DNA of 57,205 bases. It comes from a virus. The stretch lies in the IMG/VR virus record IMGVR_UViG_3300009151_000084, positions 1-57,205 of that record; one strand, 5' to 3'. The position numbers were made by a program, and so were the translations under genes. Each line of letters opens with the position of its first letter. Position 1 is the first letter of the stretch. Shown piece by piece: positions 57,195 to 57,205 of this stretch. A model generated the notes under the pieces. That model did not search any database. It was given only the letters and a program-made list of their open reading frames with translations, and was not told the DNA's origin.

Positions 57195-57205
57195 ATGGGA
57201 CTGCG

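Noticed and set aside
1-57205. Closed circular genome with ends meeting inside the window.
   Set aside because: No terminal overlap is visible, and joining the ends does not rebuild the partial glycine-rich gene in frame.

Overview
The window reads as most of the genome of a tailed dsDNA bacteriophage with a short-tailed (podovirus) plan. It carries a large terminase, portal, scaffold, major capsid protein, head-tail adaptors, a nozzle-like protein, internal virion proteins, fibres and lysis genes. I see no tape measure, tail tube, sheath or baseplate, and no integrase, rRNA or tRNA. Genes are tightly packed, often joined by ATGA overlaps, and have AGGAG-type ribosome binding sites. A Gram-negative host, perhaps a freshwater or soil betaproteobacterium, is an inference. 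It rests on the GH108/3TM-holin lysis set, a proteobacterial-type SSB tail tip and protein styles familiar from environmental podoviruses.

Layout. 1-3.2 kb: end of the fibre cluster, then holins and endolysin. 3.2-13.4 kb: adaptor, fibre, nozzle-like protein and a run of large internal virion proteins, one with an M23 peptidase, ending at a strong terminator. 13.5-16.6 kb: leftward operon with a 3'-5' exonuclease, an SSB-like protein, an RHH protein and small genes. 16.6 kb: a switch region where one symmetric element can act as promoter in both directions, next to a Cro/YdaS-like repressor gene. 16.9-22.8 kb: rightward replication and recombination genes (ParB-like protein, SF2 helicase, TOPRIM primase, RuvC, Ref-like nuclease, TET-associated-type glycosyltransferase). 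22.8-30.1 kb: a cassette of about 25 small, mostly unknown genes broken up by promoters, tetraloop hairpins and two highly structured non-coding stretches. 30.5-32.6 kb: terminase. 32.6-40.1 kb: two giant multi-domain 'polyvalent' proteins. 40.1-46.8 kb: portal, GroES-like co-chaperonin, scaffold and capsid. 46.8-57.2 kb: structural proteins and fibres.

How it works together. The 16.6 kb switch would set off replication genes on both sides. No DNA or RNA polymerase gene is visible, so the phage probably borrows the host replisome, helped by its own primase, helicase, SSB, exonuclease and resolvase. The small-gene cassette looks like host-takeover or anti-defence accessory genes under several separate promoters. 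The late genes then run rightward from the terminase. If the molecule is circular or circularly permuted, they run through the window ends to the terminator at 13.5 kb.

Most unusual points: the symmetric bidirectional promoter; an exact 15-bp palindrome present three times, once inside the ParB-like gene; a structured RNA at 29.5 kb whose arms can pair in mutually exclusive ways; an apparent small RNA with its own promoter and terminator at 30.1 kb; a series of UUCG/GNRA-type hairpins between small genes; and the two giant proteins placed between terminase and portal.
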